The translations under genes were made by a program, and so were the position numbers. Under the pieces are notes generated by a model that was given only the letters and a program-made list of their open reading frames with translations, was not told the DNA's origin and did no database searches. Below are positions 15,508 to 25,223 of a stretch of 64,000 bases of DNA, in pieces. Every line of letters begins with the position of its first letter. Positions within the stretch are counted from its first letter, which is position 1. The DNA is from Kineosporia mesophila (GTDB lineage Bacteria > Actinomycetota > Actinomycetes > Actinomycetales > Kineosporiaceae), in assembly GCF_021129235.1 (NCBI RefSeq), contig NZ_JAJOMA010000010.1, positions 124,001 to 188,000 of the forward strand, written 5' to 3'.

Positions 15508-16701
15508 TCACAGACCCTCGGCACCCAGCATCGCCCGCACCCGCGCGACCGCGCCGGGCAGAACGGCGCAGAACTCGTCGACGGCCTCCGGGGTGACGCC
15601 CACCGGGAGCCCGACCCGGATGTTGCCATGGGTGAGCACCCCCATCGCCGCCAGCACGTGACTGGGTTCCAGGGTCGAGGCCGTGCAGGCCGAGCCCGAC
15701 CCGACCGCGAACCCCAGCCGGTCCAGGTCGTCGACGATCGCCTCCCCGTCCACGTAGAGACAGGAGAAGGTGACGAGGTGGGGCAGCCGCTGCTCCGGGT
15801 CGCCCACCACCTCGGTGTCGGGGATCGTCGCCGCCACCGCCCGGATCCGGTCGGTGAGCCCGCGCCGCAGCCGGTCCGACTCCGCCCGGCCGGCCGTCAC
15901 GGTGCGCAGTGCGACCGCCGCGGCCAGGGCCGCCGGTACCGAGACCGCACCAGGAACCCGTTCGGTGCCGTCGTCGGCGGGGGAGGGGGACACCCACCGG
16001 GTGTTCGCCCCGATCGCCAGCACGCCCAGCCCGGCCGGCGCGCCCCACGACCGCGGGTCCGCGGTCAGCAGGTCCCAGCCCGCCGGCACCGCGGCGTGCC
16101 CGGCGGTCGCCGCGGCGTCCACGAGAAGGGGAATGGAGGACGAGCGGGTCACCTCGGCCACCTCGGCCACCGGTTGCCGGGTGCCCACCTCGGCATTCGC
16201 GCTCTGCAGGCAGGCGAGGGCCACGCCCTCGGCGCCCACCTCGTCCGTGAAGCCTGAAACATCGACACGCCCGGACTCCGTGACACCGATGAGAAGTGGC
16301 TCACCCGCGAAGTGGGTAGCCTGAAGAACGGCGGAGTGCTCGACGGCGGAGAGCACCACACGCGTGCCCACCCGCCGCCGGGCGCGCAGCGTGCCGAGCA
16401 CGGCCGCGTGCACGGCCTCGGTGTGGGAGCCGGTGAAGACCAGTTCCTCGGTGCGGGCGCCCAGGTCGGCGGCGATCGACTCCCGGGCCCCCTCCAGCAG
16501 CAGCCGCGCCGTGCGTCCCTCACGGTGCAGGCGTCGCGGGTCGGCCCAGCCCTCGTCGATCGCGGCCAGCCAGGCGTCCCGGCCGGCGGGCAGGAGGGGC
16601 GCGACCGTCGAAGCGTCCAGATAGGCCCGTTGTGTCGATGCTCCGGACGGGTGAGGATGGCCGGGGGAGAGGGGGGCTCGTGCAGGAGGGCCGGAAGTCA
16701 T
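15508..16701 (-). CDS. Cysteine-desulfurase-like protein lacking the PLP lysine
   Basis: A 397-aa class V aminotransferase-fold protein. It keeps LVFTGSHTEAVH, SAVEHSAVLQ, LACLQSANAEVGTRQPV and the active-site Cys loop GSGSACTAS (Cys339) with EPSHVLAAMG. But the segment where IscS/NifS-type enzymes have the Schiff-base Lys reads TADPRSWGAPAGLGV: the Lys position is Ser218 (codon 16048-16050), the preceding His is Arg217, and the Gln of DAAQ is Ala198. It should not form an internal aldimine with PLP, so normal desulfurase activity is doubtful. It forms an operon with the TusA-like gene. Start at ATG 16701; an upstream ATG at 16776 is also in frame. Confidence 0.85.
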   Translation of the reverse strand: MTSGPPARAPLSPGHPHPSGASTQRAYLDASTVAPLLPAGRDAWLAAIDEGWADPRRLHREGRTARLLLEGARESIAADLGARTEELVFTGSHTEAVHAAVLGTLRARRRVGTRVVLSAVEHSAVLQATHFAGEPLLIGVTESGRVDVSGFTDEVGAEGVALACLQSANAEVGTRQPVAEVAEVTRSSSIPLLVDAAATAGHAAVPAGWDLLTADPRSWGAPAGLGVLAIGANTRWVSPSPADDGTERVPGAVSVPAALAAAVALRTVTAGRAESDRLRRGLTDRIRAVAATIPDTEVVGDPEQRLPHLVTFSCLYVDGEAIVDDLDRLGFAVGSGSACTASTLEPSHVLAAMGVLTHGNIRVGLPVGVTPEAVDEFCAVLPGAVARVRAMLGAEGL

Positions 16702-16780
16702 CCCGGCAGTGTCTCTCGTCTCTGGCGCGCCACGCCGATAACCAACCCGACCCATCGCGGGCCCGCCTCGGGGCACCCGC

Positions 16781-16786
16781 TACCCT
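16781..16786 (+). promoter_or_regulatory. Candidate -10 box TACCCT for ctaC
   Basis: TACCCT lies about 125 bp before the ATG at 16910. The -35 is not clear. Confidence 0.35.
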
Positions 16787-16909
16787 GCTCACGAACGAGA
16801 AATCGGGAGCATGAAACATTCAGCAAAAGCACCCGGTGCGCAGGCATTGATCCAGCACCGGGACGAGACCGTGGGAAGGCCGCCGTTGCGTTCGCACGAG
16901 GGGTTCGGC

Positions 16910-17809
16910 ATGGCGCGTCGGCGCGCCCGTGCAGTTGCCGTGGGTTTGACCGGCGCTGCTCTACTGACTTTGTCCGGCTGCACCGATCAGGTGCAGAGAG
17001 GCTGGCTGCCCAGCACCAAGGGCACGACCAACCAGACCACCAAGATCATGGACCTGTGGGTCGGGTCCTGGATCGCCGCCCTGATCGTGGGCGTCATCGT
17101 CTGGGGCCTGACGATCTGGTGCATGATCGTCTACCGGCGCCGTAAGGACGAGACCGGGTTCCCGGCTCAGATCCGTTACCACCTCCCGCTGGAGGTGATG
17201 TACACGATCATTCCGGTGATGATGGTGGCGGTGCTGTTCGGTCACACCGCGAGCGTCCAGTCGGACCTCATCTCCACCGACACCAAGCCCGACGTCACGA
17301 TCGGCGTCGTGGGCAAGCAGTGGTCGTGGGACTTCAACTACAAGGACTCCGACGTCTACGAGACCGGCGTCATGGGTCAGCTGGACGGCAACGACGGGGC
17401 CGAGAAAGAACTGCCCACGCTCTACCTGCCGATCAACCGGCTGGTCCAGTTCGACCTGACCGCTCGTGACGTCATCCACTCCTTCTGGGTGCCCGCGTTC
17501 CTCATGAAGATGGACACGGTTCCCGGCCTCGAGAACAAGTTCCAGGTGCGTCCGCAGCGTCTGGGCACGTTCAAGGGCAAGTGCGCGGAGCTGTGCGGTG
17601 AGTACCACTCCGAGATGCTGTTCAACGTCAGGGTCGTGAGCCAGGCCGACTACGACCGGCACATGGCCGAGCTCGAGGCCCAGGGCAACACCGGGCAGCT
17701 CGGTGAAGACCTGAACCGCAGCGAGATGGCGCCGTCGGACTCGGACGCAGAAGAAGCCGGCAACAGCAATGCGCTGCCGGCCACGAAGACGACGGCAGAG
17801 GTGAAGTAA
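16910..17809 (+). CDS. ctaC: Cytochrome c oxidase (aa3) subunit II, lipoprotein
   Basis: Subunit II of the actinobacterial aa3 oxidase, carrying the CuA centre that takes electrons from the bcc complex. It has a lipoprotein signal ending LTLSGC, two membrane helices ([17 protein letters not shown] and [15 protein letters not shown]), the KQWSWDFNY aromatic region and the CuA site HSFWVP ... [15 protein letters not shown] chose ATG 16910 because GAGGGG is 6 nt upstream and the signal peptide then starts MARRRAR; an ATG at 16811 adds 33 residues. 299 aa. The stop overlaps the ctaD start by one base, so the genes are coupled. Confidence 0.95.
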   Translation: MARRRARAVAVGLTGAALLTLSGCTDQVQRGWLPSTKGTTNQTTKIMDLWVGSWIAALIVGVIVWGLTIWCMIVYRRRKDETGFPAQIRYHLPLEVMYTIIPVMMVAVLFGHTASVQSDLISTDTKPDVTIGVVGKQWSWDFNYKDSDVYETGVMGQLDGNDGAEKELPTLYLPINRLVQFDLTARDVIHSFWVPAFLMKMDTVPGLENKFQVRPQRLGTFKGKCAELCGEYHSEMLFNVRVVSQADYDRHMAELEAQGNTGQLGEDLNRSEMAPSDSDAEEAGNSNALPATKTTAEVK

Positions 17810-19599
17810 TGACCGCAGCCTTCAACGCAGACGCAGTCGATGGCAGCTATGTCGCCCGGCCGGTGCCGCTCACCGCGGGCCGCAGTGCGGTCAAGTGGCT
17901 GACCAGTACCGACCACAAGGTGATCGGGAATCTGTACCTGATCTCTTCGTTCATGTTCTTCCTGCTGGGCGGCCTGATGGCCGTGCTGATCCGTCTGGAG
18001 CTCTTCGAGCCCGGGCTACAGGTCGTCAGCAGCAAGGACCAGTACAACCAGCTCTTCACCATGCACGGCACGGTGATGCTGCTGATGTTCGCGACACCGC
18101 TGTTCGCCGGCTTCGCCAACGCGATCATGCCGCTGCAGATCGGTGCCCCGGACGTCGCGTTCCCGCGTCTGAACATGCTGTCGTACTGGCTCTACCTGTT
18201 CGGCAGCCTGATCGCGGTCTCCGGCTTCCTCACCCCGCAGGGTGCGGCCTCGTTCGGCTGGTTCGCCTACGCGCCGCTGTCCAACGCGGTCTACTCGCCC
18301 GGTCTGGGCGGTGACCTGTGGGTCTTCGGTCTGGCGATGAGCGGTCTGGGCACCATCCTGGGTGCGGTCAACTTCATCACCACGATCATCTGCATGCGCG
18401 CACCGGGCATGACGATGTTCCGGATGGGCCTGTTCACCTGGAACGTGCTGATCACCTCGATCCTGGTGATCATGGCCTTCCCGCCGCTGGCCGCCGCGCT
18501 GCTCGCGCTGGGTGCCGACCGGCGCTTCGGGGCCCAGGTCTTCGAACCGGAGAACGGTGGCGCCATTCTGTGGCAGCACCTGTTCTGGTTCTTCGGGCAC
18601 CCCGAGGTCTACATCATCGCCCTGCCGTTCTTCGGCATCATCAGCGAGATCCTGCCGGTCTTCAGTCGCAAGCCGATCTTCGGTTACAAGACCCTGGTCT
18701 TCGCGACCATCACCATCGCCGCCCTGTCGGTGTCGGTGTGGGCCCACCACATGTACGTCACGGGCCAGGTGGCGCTGCCGTTCTTCGCCTTCATGACGAT
18801 GCTCATCGCGGTGCCCACCGGCGTGAAGTTCTTCAACTGGATCGGCACCATGTGGGGCGGGTCGATCACCTTCGAGACCCCGATGGTCTTCGCCATCGGC
18901 TTCCTCGTGACCTTCCTCTTCGGTGGCCTGACCGGCGTCATCCTGTCCTCGCCGCCGCTGGACTTCCCGCTGTCGGACTCGTACTTCGTGGTGGCGCACT
19001 TCCACTACGTGGTGTTCGGCACCGTGGTGTTCGCGATGTACGCCGGGTTCTACTTCTGGTGGCCCAAGCTCACCGGCCGGATGCTCGACGACCGGCTCGG
19101 CCAGGTGCACTTCTGGCTGACGTTCATCGGCTTCCACACAACCTTCCTGATCCAGCACTGGCTGGGTGTCGAGGGCATGCCCCGCCGGTACGCGGACTAC
19201 CTGCCGGAAGACGGCTTCGAGCTCTACAACCAGATCTCCACGATCGGCTCGGTCATCCTGGCGCTGTCGGTGGTCCCGTTCGCGTGGAACATCTACAAGA
19301 CCTGGAAGTCCGCCCCGATGATCACGGTCGACGACCCGTGGGGCTACGCCGGCACGCTGGAGTGGGCGACGTCCTGCCCGCCGCCGCGGCACAACTTCAA
19401 CTCGCTGCCGCGGATCCGGTCCGAGCGTCCCGCGTTCGACCTGCACCACCCCGAGATCGCGGCTGCCGATCACCCCACGCCGAACAAGGGCCTGCTCGCC
19501 AAGGTCTACGGCGAGGGTGACGTGCACGAGCGGGGCCCGGGACTGAACGGTGACGACGAGCCCGGTAACAACGCCGGGAACCAGGGGGTGCAGAAGTGA
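17809..19599 (+). CDS. ctaD: Cytochrome c oxidase (aa3) subunit I
   Basis: Catalytic heme-copper subunit, 596 aa with 12 membrane helices. Heme a ligand in [11 protein letters not shown]; CuB and the cross-linked His-Tyr in [16 protein letters not shown]; other CuB His in [11 protein letters not shown]; heme a3 and a ligands in [13 protein letters not shown]. The C-terminal ~80 residues are hydrophilic. Together with CtaC, CtaE, CtaF and QcrCAB it forms the bcc-aa3 supercomplex. Its last codons overlap ctaF (GTGA), showing a ctaC-ctaD-ctaF operon. Confidence 0.97.
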   Translation: MTAAFNADAVDGSYVARPVPLTAGRSAVKWLTSTDHKVIGNLYLISSFMFFLLGGLMAVLIRLELFEPGLQVVSSKDQYNQLFTMHGTVMLLMFATPLFAGFANAIMPLQIGAPDVAFPRLNMLSYWLYLFGSLIAVSGFLTPQGAASFGWFAYAPLSNAVYSPGLGGDLWVFGLAMSGLGTILGAVNFITTIICMRAPGMTMFRMGLFTWNVLITSILVIMAFPPLAAALLALGADRRFGAQVFEPENGGAILWQHLFWFFGHPEVYIIALPFFGIISEILPVFSRKPIFGYKTLVFATITIAALSVSVWAHHMYVTGQVALPFFAFMTMLIAVPTGVKFFNWIGTMWGGSITFETPMVFAIGFLVTFLFGGLTGVILSSPPLDFPLSDSYFVVAHFHYVVFGTVVFAMYAGFYFWWPKLTGRMLDDRLGQVHFWLTFIGFHTTFLIQHWLGVEGMPRRYADYLPEDGFELYNQISTIGSVILALSVVPFAWNIYKTWKSAPMITVDDPWGYAGTLEWATSCPPPRHNFNSLPRIRSERPAFDLHHPEIAAADHPTPNKGLLAKVYGEGDVHERGPGLNGDDEPGNNAGNQGVQK

Positions 19600-19997
19600 A
19601 GATCGAGAGCGGGATTTTCATCGGCGGTACGCCGCTCTTCCTGGCCTTCGCCATCGCCTACGGTCTGGTGACCGGGTGGGACGAGCCGGTCGGCGTGGCC
19701 TGCCTGTTCCTCACGGCTGGGTTGTCGATCATGATCGGTGCCTACCTGGCGTTCACGGCCCGGCACATCGACGCCCGCCCGGAGGACAACGCCTACGGTG
19801 AGATCGCCGAGGGTGCCGGTGAGCTCGGTGAGTTCGCACCGCACTCGTGGTGGCCGCTGGCGATCTCCTTCAGCGCCGCGATCGTGTTCGCCGGTGCCGC
19901 GATCGGCTTCTGGCTGGTGGCCATCGGCGCCGTCCTGATGGGCCTCGCCCTGGTCGGATGGGTCTTCGAGTTCTACCGGGGCGAGCACGCGCACTGA
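19596..19997 (+). CDS. ctaF: Cytochrome c oxidase subunit IV, actinobacterial type
   Basis: A 133-aa membrane protein starting [16 protein letters not shown] with four hydrophobic segments, the characteristic [17 protein letters not shown]-like loop (here [16 protein letters not shown]) and [15 protein letters not shown]. CtaF is specific to actinobacterial aa3 oxidases and stabilises the complex. GTG start overlapping the ctaD stop by 4 bp. Followed by a strong terminator at 20013-20053. Confidence 0.95.
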   Translation: MKIESGIFIGGTPLFLAFAIAYGLVTGWDEPVGVACLFLTAGLSIMIGAYLAFTARHIDARPEDNAYGEIAEGAGELGEFAPHSWWPLAISFSAAIVFAGAAIGFWLVAIGAVLMGLALVGWVFEFYRGEHAH

Positions 19998-20012
19998 CGC
20001 TCCTCCCGCGTT

Positions 20013-20053
20013 CCGGCGCCCACGGTCTTCTGGCCGTGGGCGCCGGTCGTTTT
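20013..20053 (+). terminator. Intrinsic terminator after ctaF
   Basis: CCGGCGCCCACGG (20013-20025) pairs exactly with CCGTGGGCGCCGG (20034-20046), loop TCTTCTGG, followed by TCGTTTT. Confidence 0.85.
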
Positions 20054-20264
20054 GCGGTCCTGACGATGCCCGAAGCGTCATGATGGATAGGCCGAACGTG
20101 TCGGTTTCCCAGGAATGCTTGACGATTCTGCATTGATTCAGGTGGTTCTCATGAGGTACCGATAGACTTCATTTAGCGCAGCATTGCAACCGATGCGCGG
20201 TTCGACGCGTCTATACAAACGTTGCACGTGCAGTCGGAGCCTCTTGAGTCAGGTAGGTAGCGAA

Positions 20265-21473
20265 GTGATCAGTCGTGCCATCGGTCGGGGCCGATCCCGA
20301 AGGTCGATGGTGGTCGCGGTAGCGATGGCGACCATGATCGCCCTGGCCGGGTGCCAGTCCGGCGATTCCGGGGCCTCCGGTTCGGGCGGTTCGGGCGGGT
20401 CCGGAACGAAGGCCGCAGCCGCTCCGGCGGAGATCACGATCACGCCGGACGACGGCAACAAGAAGGTCAAGACCGCGAAGAAGGTCAAGGTCTCCGTCGC
20501 CCAGGGCACCATTTCCGAGGTCAACGTTGCGACGGCGACCGGCAAGAAGCTCAAGGGAACCCTAAGCCAAGACAAGACGGAGTGGACCAGCAAGACCGCT
20601 CTGAAGGCGGCCATGGGTTACACGGTCGCCGTCACCGCGGCGAACGCCGACGGGGTCGACGCGGAGAAGACCTCGTCGTTCTCCACGCTGGTCCCCGACG
20701 GTCAGGTCACGGCCTACGTGGTGCCCGGTAACGGGTGGAAGGTCGGCGTCGGCATGCCCGTCGTCGTGGAGCTGTCCAAGTCGGTCAGTCAGAGCAAGCG
20801 TGACGGTGTGGTGGACGCGCTGAAGGTCGACACCGGCGACGACAAGGTCGAGGGTGCCTGGCAGTGGATGAGCGCCACGCAGGTCTGGTGGCGCCCGAAG
20901 GACTACTGGGAGCCCGGTACCGACGTGAAGGTCACGGCCGACCTGACCGGCGTCGAGGTGCAGGACGGCGTCTGGGGCAAGAAGCAGAAGGCCAAGTCGG
21001 CGTTCACCATCGGCGACTCGATGATCAGCACCGTCGACGTGTCCGGCCACACGATGACCGTGCGCAAGAACGGCAAGGTCATCCGCACCATCCCGGTCAC
21101 CACCGGCAAGGCCGACATGGCCACCCGCAACGGCATCAAGGTCGTCATGAGCCGGGAGACCTCACACCGCATGCGGTCGTCCACGATCGGTATCGACGAG
21201 GACGACCCGGACGGCTACGACCTGGTCGCGAAGTACGCCATGCGTCTCACCTACAGCGGTGAGTTCATCCACGCCGCCCCGTGGTCGAGCAGCTCGCAGG
21301 GCAGTGCGAACGTCAGTCACGGCTGCACCGGTATGACCACGGCCGCGGCCAAGTGGCTCTTCGACCGCTCCAAGGTCGGTGACGTGGTGATCTACAAGAA
21401 CAGCACCCGCAAGCTGGAGTGGGGCAACGGCTACACCGTCTGGAACGAGTCGTACTCGGACTGGAAGGCCTGA
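20265..21473 (+). CDS. L,D-transpeptidase lipoprotein with Ig-like domain
   Basis: Exported peptidoglycan cross-linking enzyme of the LdtMt2 type that makes 3-3 bonds. A lipoprotein signal ends MIALAGC; a Gly/Ser linker follows, then Ig-like repeats (about residues 50-250) and the YkuD catalytic domain with GEFIHAAPWSSSS and SHGCTGMTT (catalytic Cys, paired His). GTG 20265 is preceded by AGGTAGGTAG; the longer frame to 20184 would put Cys-rich sequence before the signal. 402 aa. Lies between the oxidase operon and trpD and ends at a T-rich hairpin terminator. Confidence 0.92.
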   Translation: MISRAIGRGRSRRSMVVAVAMATMIALAGCQSGDSGASGSGGSGGSGTKAAAAPAEITITPDDGNKKVKTAKKVKVSVAQGTISEVNVATATGKKLKGTLSQDKTEWTSKTALKAAMGYTVAVTAANADGVDAEKTSSFSTLVPDGQVTAYVVPGNGWKVGVGMPVVVELSKSVSQSKRDGVVDALKVDTGDDKVEGAWQWMSATQVWWRPKDYWEPGTDVKVTADLTGVEVQDGVWGKKQKAKSAFTIGDSMISTVDVSGHTMTVRKNGKVIRTIPVTTGKADMATRNGIKVVMSRETSHRMRSSTIGIDEDDPDGYDLVAKYAMRLTYSGEFIHAAPWSSSSQGSANVSHGCTGMTTAAAKWLFDRSKVGDVVIYKNSTRKLEWGNGYTVWNESYSDWKA

Positions 21474-21490
21474 GCCACCAGAACGTGAAG

Positions 21491-21529
21491 GCCCGGTCCG
21501 CCTGATTCAGGCGGACCGGGCTTTTTCTT
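21491..21529 (+). terminator. Intrinsic terminator after the L,D-transpeptidase
   Basis: GCCCGGTCCGCCTGA (21491-21505) pairs with TCAGGCGGACCGGGC (21507-21521) and is followed by a TTTTTCTTT tract. Confidence 0.9.
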
Positions 21530-21530
21530 T

Positions 21531-21590
21531 CGTGCCGGGAGGACGAGGGCCACGGCGAACGCTCGCCGTGACCCTCGTCCTCCCAGCACG
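21531..21590. repeat. 60-bp near-perfect inverted repeat between convergent genes
   Basis: The arms GGAGGACGAGGGCCACGGCGA (21539-21559) and TCGCCGTGACCCTCGTCCTCC (21564-21584) pair with one mismatch around ACGC; outer bases CGTGC/GCACG extend the stem. It sits between the terminators of the L,D-transpeptidase and trpD and has no T-tract. Confidence 0.8.
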
Positions 21591-21619
21591 AAGGCCCGGC
21601 CGCACCGCGACCGGGCCTT
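21591..21619 (-). terminator. Hairpin terminator of trpD
   Basis: AAGGCCCGG (21591-21599) pairs with CCGGGCCTT (21611-21619), 13 bp past the trpD stop (minus strand). Confidence 0.65.
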
Positions 21620-21631
21620 CGAAGGCAGGAC

Positions 21632-22663
21632 TCAGGCGTGGGTGGCCGCCACCCAGCGCTCCAGAACCGCCGCTGCGGCGCCGCTGTCGATCGATTCGGC
21701 GGCCTTCTGCACACTCTCGCTGATCTGCTTGACCAGATCGCCGTCGGCGGGCCCAGAGGCCGCCAGGGCCGCGCCGGCGTTGAGCAGCACGGCGTCGCGC
21801 ACCGGACCGGTCTTGCCGCCCAGCAGGTCGCGCACCACCTGGGCGTTGTGCTGCGGGTCGCCGCCGCGCAGGTCGTCGAGCGTGGCCCGGGGCAGGCCCA
21901 GGTCGGCCGGGTCGAAGAGGGACTCGGTGACGGACCCGTCGCGCACCTGCCAGACCCGGGAGGGGCCGGTGGTGGAGAGCTCGTCCAGGCCGTCTTCCCC
22001 GCGGAAGACCAGGGCCCGGTCGCCCCGCTCGGCCAGCACCCCGGCCATGATCGGGGCCATCCGCAGGTTCGCGCAGCCGATCGCCGAGACACCGGGCTGC
22101 GCGGGGTTGGTGAGGGGCCCGAGGAAGTTGAATGCGGTCGGCACCTTCAGCTCGGCCCGGGTGGGGCCGGCGAAACGCAGGGCCGGGTGGAACTTCATCG
22201 CGAACAGGAAGGTGATGCCGACCTCCTGCGCGACCTGCACGACCCGGTCGTTGGGCAGATCGAGCCGCAGGCCGAGCGACTCCAGCACGTCGGCGGCACC
22301 CGAGGACGAGGACGCGGCCCGGTTGCCGTGCTTGATCACCTGCACGCCGGCGCCCGCCGCGACGATCGCCGACATGGTCGAGATGTTCACGGTCTTGTGC
22401 ATGTCACCGCCGGTCCCGACGATGTCGACCGCGGGGCCGGGGATCTCGATCCGGACGGCGTGACGCAGCATCACGTCGACCAGCCCGCCCAGCTCCTGCA
22501 CCGTCTCACCCTTGGCCCGCAGCGCGACCAGGAAGGCGGCCAGCTGCACCGGGTTGGAGCGGTCGGTCATGACCTGTTCCATCGCCCACTCGGTGTCCGG
22601 CCGGGACAGGTCCTGTCCGGAGATCAGCGTGGTGATGAGCAGGGGCCAGGAGGTGGCGGGCAT
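21632..22663 (-). CDS. trpD: Anthranilate phosphoribosyltransferase
   Basis: Second step of tryptophan biosynthesis: anthranilate plus PRPP to phosphoribosylanthranilate. 343 aa. PRPP/Mg motif [35 protein letters not shown], and [22 protein letters not shown] are all canonical, so it should be active. It stands apart from other trp genes, as in other actinomycetes where trpD neighbours ctaE. The ATG is 8 bp after the stop of the receiver-domain gene, suggesting co-transcription with it. Confidence 0.95.
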   Translation of the reverse strand: MPATSWPLLITTLISGQDLSRPDTEWAMEQVMTDRSNPVQLAAFLVALRAKGETVQELGGLVDVMLRHAVRIEIPGPAVDIVGTGGDMHKTVNISTMSAIVAAGAGVQVIKHGNRAASSSSGAADVLESLGLRLDLPNDRVVQVAQEVGITFLFAMKFHPALRFAGPTRAELKVPTAFNFLGPLTNPAQPGVSAIGCANLRMAPIMAGVLAERGDRALVFRGEDGLDELSTTGPSRVWQVRDGSVTESLFDPADLGLPRATLDDLRGGDPQHNAQVVRDLLGGKTGPVRDAVLLNAGAALAASGPADGDLVKQISESVQKAAESIDSGAAAAVLERWVAATHA

Positions 22664-22671
22664 GCGATTGA

Positions 22672-23199
22672 TCAGCCTCTACGACGACGGGCGAGGACCG
22701 AGACGGCCTCGGCCAGGGCACGGGGGTCGAGCGGGTGCGGCACGGCGGCGTCGGCGCGCGACCAGGTGGCCAGCCAGGCGTCCTGGGGGCGGCCGGTCAG
22801 CACCAGCACCGGCGGACACTCGAAGATCTCTTCCTTGAGCTGACGGCACATTCCCATGCCACCGGCGGGCACGGCCTCGCCGTCGAGGATCAGCACGTCG
22901 AAACCACCGGCGTCGGCCGCGGACACCACGGCGGCCGGGGTGGCCACCTCGGTCCACTCGACCGGGGGGAGGTCGGCGGCCAGGCGCTTGCCGATGGCCG
23001 TACGGACCTTGGTGCGGGTGTCAACATCGTCGCTGTAGAGCAGCAGCGAGATCGGCCGGGTGCCCGAGACCGGGGCACCCCCGGTGAGCCGGGCGTCCTC
23101 GTGATCGGCAGCCGGTGCGGTCGCCACGTGGTCGAGCCCGGAACCGGAGTGGTTCCCGGTGGTGGCCACGGCGCCGGGTCGGGTCGGGGTCGTCGTCAT
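22672..23199 (-). CDS. Stand-alone receiver-domain protein, atypical
   Basis: A 175-aa protein with a disordered N-terminal 45 residues, then a receiver-like domain: acidic pair Asp57-Asp58 ([10 protein letters not shown]), phosphoacceptor Asp106 ([12 protein letters not shown]), Thr135 (VLVLTGRP). The conserved Lys before the final proline is His155 (VPHPLDP), so phosphorylation-driven switching may be altered. No DNA-binding domain is attached. It is co-directional with trpD and divergent from ctaE, an arrangement I recall in other actinomycetes. AGGAG lies 7-8 nt before ATG 23199. Partner and role unknown. Confidence 0.8.
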   Translation of the reverse strand: MTTTPTRPGAVATTGNHSGSGLDHVATAPAADHEDARLTGGAPVSGTRPISLLLYSDDVDTRTKVRTAIGKRLAADLPPVEWTEVATPAAVVSAADAGGFDVLILDGEAVPAGGMGMCRQLKEEIFECPPVLVLTGRPQDAWLATWSRADAAVPHPLDPRALAEAVSVLARRRRG

Positions 23200-23707
23200 C
23201 GATCGTCTCCTGGTCGCTGTGACAGGAGTGATGGCCGTGTGTCCGCCCTACGCCGGGGGGCCTCGGGCGAGTGCCTGCCTGTCACGGTCGATCGTACCGA
23301 AGCGGAGGATCAGTGCGTCACCGGCCGTCGTGGACCCGTGACCTTGGTCCCGTCCCGGTCCCGAATCCCCGCGAAAGACCGTCGCCGGCCGGGCGACACG
23401 CCGGAGGCGGGGGAAATCACGCGGAGGCCTGGTGAACATCCCGGCGTGTCGGCGGAATTTGCCGACCGAACGGCCGTGGGGGCAACAGAAATGCGTCAAG
23501 AGCGCCGAAGAAGCCTGACGTGATGTCCCTTGACGAGCAGGTCCTCGCGACCGGTGACACTTCTCCGCGCAGGGGCGGGAAATTAGGGAACACCGGACTT
23601 GCGAAACCCCGCATCACCTGCGGGAAGCCCTATCAGGACACGGTTAGGACACGGCGCGGGGCACACAAGGGCCCCCCGCCCTTCATCCGGATCGGCGTGA
23701 GGCCATA
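23200..23707. other. 508-bp divergent intergenic region upstream of ctaE
   Basis: No convincing gene. It must hold the promoters for the receiver/trpD pair (minus) and for ctaE-qcrCAB (plus). The sequence AGGACACGG occurs twice, at 23635-23643 and 23646-23654, 11 bp apart, about 55-70 bp before the ctaE start; this spacing of one helical turn suggests a regulator site. Confidence 0.5.
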
Positions 23708-24385
23708 ATGACGCCCGTGGCATCCGTAGCGGCAGTAGACGGCCCGGCTGGGCCGAACGTTCATGCGACTCTCAACCGACCCAACATGGTTCAGGTCGGC
23801 ACGATCGTTTGGCTCTCCAGTGAGCTGATGTTCTTCGCGGGTCTCTTCGCGATGTACTTCACGATCCGTGCCGTGCAGCCCGACCTGTGGGCGACAGAGC
23901 CGCTCAAGCTCGATATCCCCTTCTCGACCGCCAACACGATCAACCTGGTGCTCAGCTCGGTCTGGTGCCAGATGGGTGTGTTCGCCGCCGAGCGGTTCCA
24001 GCCGAGTGCCCTGGGCACCTGGTGGGCACCGTGGACGCGGGAACACGGGTTCCGTAACTGGGGCATGCGCGAGTGGTACCTGCTGACCTACGTCGCGGGC
24101 GCGATCTTCATCTGCGGCCAGGTCTTCGAGTACGCGAACCTGATCTCCGAGGGCCTCACCCTCAGCAGCTCGGGGTACGGCTCAGTGTTCTACCTGACCA
24201 CCGGCTTCCACGGTCTTCACGTGACCGGTGGTCTCATCGCCTTCTTGCTGATCATCGGCCGCAGCTTCGCGGCCAAGCGATTCGGTCACGCCGAAGCCAC
24301 CAGTGCCATCGTCACGTCGTACTACTGGCACTTCGTCGACGTGGTCTGGATCGGCCTCTTCTTCGTCATCTACGTCATCAAGTGA
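23708..24385 (+). CDS. ctaE: Cytochrome c oxidase (aa3) subunit III
   Basis: A 225-aa membrane protein with five or more helices. Family motifs include [47 protein letters not shown] and [19 protein letters not shown]. It belongs to the aa3 oxidase whose other subunits are encoded at 16.9-20 kb. The gene is first in a ctaE-qcrC-qcrA-qcrB cluster as in mycobacteria. There is no good SD before ATG 23708. Confidence 0.96.
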   Translation: MTPVASVAAVDGPAGPNVHATLNRPNMVQVGTIVWLSSELMFFAGLFAMYFTIRAVQPDLWATEPLKLDIPFSTANTINLVLSSVWCQMGVFAAERFQPSALGTWWAPWTREHGFRNWGMREWYLLTYVAGAIFICGQVFEYANLISEGLTLSSSGYGSVFYLTTGFHGLHVTGGLIAFLLIIGRSFAAKRFGHAEATSAIVTSYYWHFVDVVWIGLFFVIYVIK

Positions 24386-24434
24386 TTCCGTCGATGACAG
24401 CCGTTCGTACCTCGGAACGTAGGAGTTTCACATC

Positions 24435-25223
24435 GTGAGCGCACTCGCTGCCCGGCGGCGGCACCCGTTGGCCACAGCACTGATCGTGCTGCTCGGCCTG
24501 CTCGTGACGGGCGTGGGCTATGCCGCCGTCATGCCCAGCACGGCGGATGCGTCGACCAGCACGGCCTCTGCCGACGACATCGAGCAGGGCAAGAAGCTCT
24601 TCCTGGCCAACTGCTCGACCTGCCACGGCATCGACGCGGAGGGCCGCAACCAGGCCCCCTCGCTGATCGGTGTCGGCGCGGCCTCGGTCGACTTCCAGGT
24701 CGGTACCGGTCGCATGCCGCTCGCCATGAGCGGCCCGCAGGCCCAGGAGGCCCCGGTCCGCCTGTCCGACGAGCAGACCGCCCAGCTGTCGGCCTACGTC
24801 GCCAGCCTCGGTGCCGGTCCCTCGATCCCGTCGCAGGACGTGCTCGATCCCGAAGCGGGCGACGCGTCCAAGGGCGCCATGATCTTCCGCACCAACTGTG
24901 CCATGTGCCACAACGCGGCCGGCGCGGGCGGTGCGCTGACCCGGGGCAAGTTCGCCCCCAACCTGGACGACGTCAGCTACAAGCACATCTACGAGGCCAT
25001 GGTCACCGGCCCGCAGTCGATGCCGGTCTTCCCGGACACGACGATCACGCCCGACGAGAAGACGGACGTCATCGCGTACCTCGCGACGATCCGGGAGACC
25101 CCGAACCCCGGTGGCATGGCCCTCGGGAAGCTCGGCCCGGTGTCCGAGGGTCTCGTCGCCTGGATCGTCGGCCTGACGCTGCTGATCGGTTTCGCGGTCT
25201 GGCTAGGGGCGAAGTCCTCGTGA
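24435..25223 (+). CDS. qcrC: Diheme cytochrome c subunit of the bcc complex
   Basis: Membrane-anchored diheme cytochrome c that passes electrons from the bc1 part straight to CtaC, replacing soluble cytochrome c. The two heme sites are CSTCH (about residue 60) and CAMCH (about residue 156). N-terminal (ALIVLLGLLVTGVGYAA) and C-terminal (VAWIVGLTLLIGFAVWLG) helices anchor it. GTG start with AGGAG 9 nt upstream; 262 aa. The stop overlaps the next start as GTGA. Confidence 0.96.
   Translation: MSALAARRRHPLATALIVLLGLLVTGVGYAAVMPSTADASTSTASADDIEQGKKLFLANCSTCHGIDAEGRNQAPSLIGVGAASVDFQVGTGRMPLAMSGPQAQEAPVRLSDEQTAQLSAYVASLGAGPSIPSQDVLDPEAGDASKGAMIFRTNCAMCHNAAGAGGALTRGKFAPNLDDVSYKHIYEAMVTGPQSMPVFPDTTITPDEKTDVIAYLATIRETPNPGGMALGKLGPVSEGLVAWIVGLTLLIGFAVWLGAKSS

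Noticed and set aside
15246-16701. A frameshift splitting one cysteine-desulfurase/TusA fusion into two genes
   Set aside because: The TusA-like gene has its own ATG with GAGGGG 6 nt upstream and a 10-nt gap after a proper stop of the upstream gene, so separate genes are more likely than a sequencing error.
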